DNA from: Nitrosomonadales bacterium
GTDB taxonomy: Bacteria; Pseudomonadota; Gammaproteobacteria; Burkholderiales; Gallionellaceae
Direction of reading: 5' to 3'
Assembly: GCA_016218465.1 (NCBI GenBank)
Contig: JACREA010000001.1
Location: 1-6,925, forward strand
Length of the DNA stretch: 6,925 nucleotides
Shown one piece after another: positions 6,920-6,925 of the stretch (within the stretch, counting starts at the first letter, position 1; every line of letters begins with the position of its first letter). The notes under the pieces are model-generated. The model saw nothing but the letters and a program-made list of their open reading frames with translations. It did no database searches and was not told the origin of the DNA. The translations under genes and the position numbers were made by a program.

Positions 6920-6925
6920 ATGGAA
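6920..6925 (+). CDS. Possible start of the next operon gene (only two codons visible; perhaps moeA)
   Basis: An ATG at 6920 follows the mobA stop by three bases, with AGGTTGAG (6910-6917) as a possible ribosome site. Only Met-Glu is visible, so the product cannot be read. In related operons moeA commonly follows mobA, and moeA is otherwise missing here; this is inference from gene order only. Confidence 0.3.

Overview
The window looks like a betaproteobacterial chromosome segment. My best guess is the Nitrosomonadales/Gallionellaceae area, judged only from the style of MoaA, the cytochrome c' and the repeat types, so the placement is weak. GC content is moderate and every convincing gene is on the + strand. 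The segment is a molybdenum-enzyme locus: a molybdoenzyme with two accessory cytochromes, followed by genes that make and mature its cofactor.

Region 1 (1-2970): the 3' two-thirds of a large catalytic subunit of the bis-MGD (DMSO reductase) superfamily, of PsrA/PhsA/SoeA-like type. It is cut by the left edge. It is followed by a periplasmic class II cytochrome c' and, directly abutting, a four-helix membrane cytochrome b561. Together they could form an electron route between a quinone pool and the periplasm, but the substrate cannot be read from the visible part.

Region 2 (2971-3175): a gap that is not empty. It holds a truncated left end of an IS5-family insertion sequence: a plausible terminal repeat and a frameshifted start of the transposase. 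The recognisable remnant ends about 7 bases before the moaA start codon, so IS-mediated rearrangement probably joined the molybdoenzyme block to the cofactor block.

Region 3 (3176-6925): moaA, moaC, [inverted pair of REP-like palindromes], moaD, moaE, mobB, mobA, and the first two codons of a further gene, possibly moeA. MoaA and MoaC turn GTP into cyclic pyranopterin monophosphate. MoaD and MoaE (MPT synthase) add the dithiolene sulfurs. MobA, helped by MobB, attaches GMP to give the MGD form that an enzyme like that of region 1 needs. No moaB/mogA gene is present in the window. From moaD to mobA the genes are tightly packed or overlapping, which points to one transcript.

I see no CRISPR array, rRNA, tRNA or defence system. 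The least expected items are the IS5 scar at the moaA start, the grouping of molybdoenzyme, cytochrome c' and b561, and the palindrome pair splitting the moa operon.
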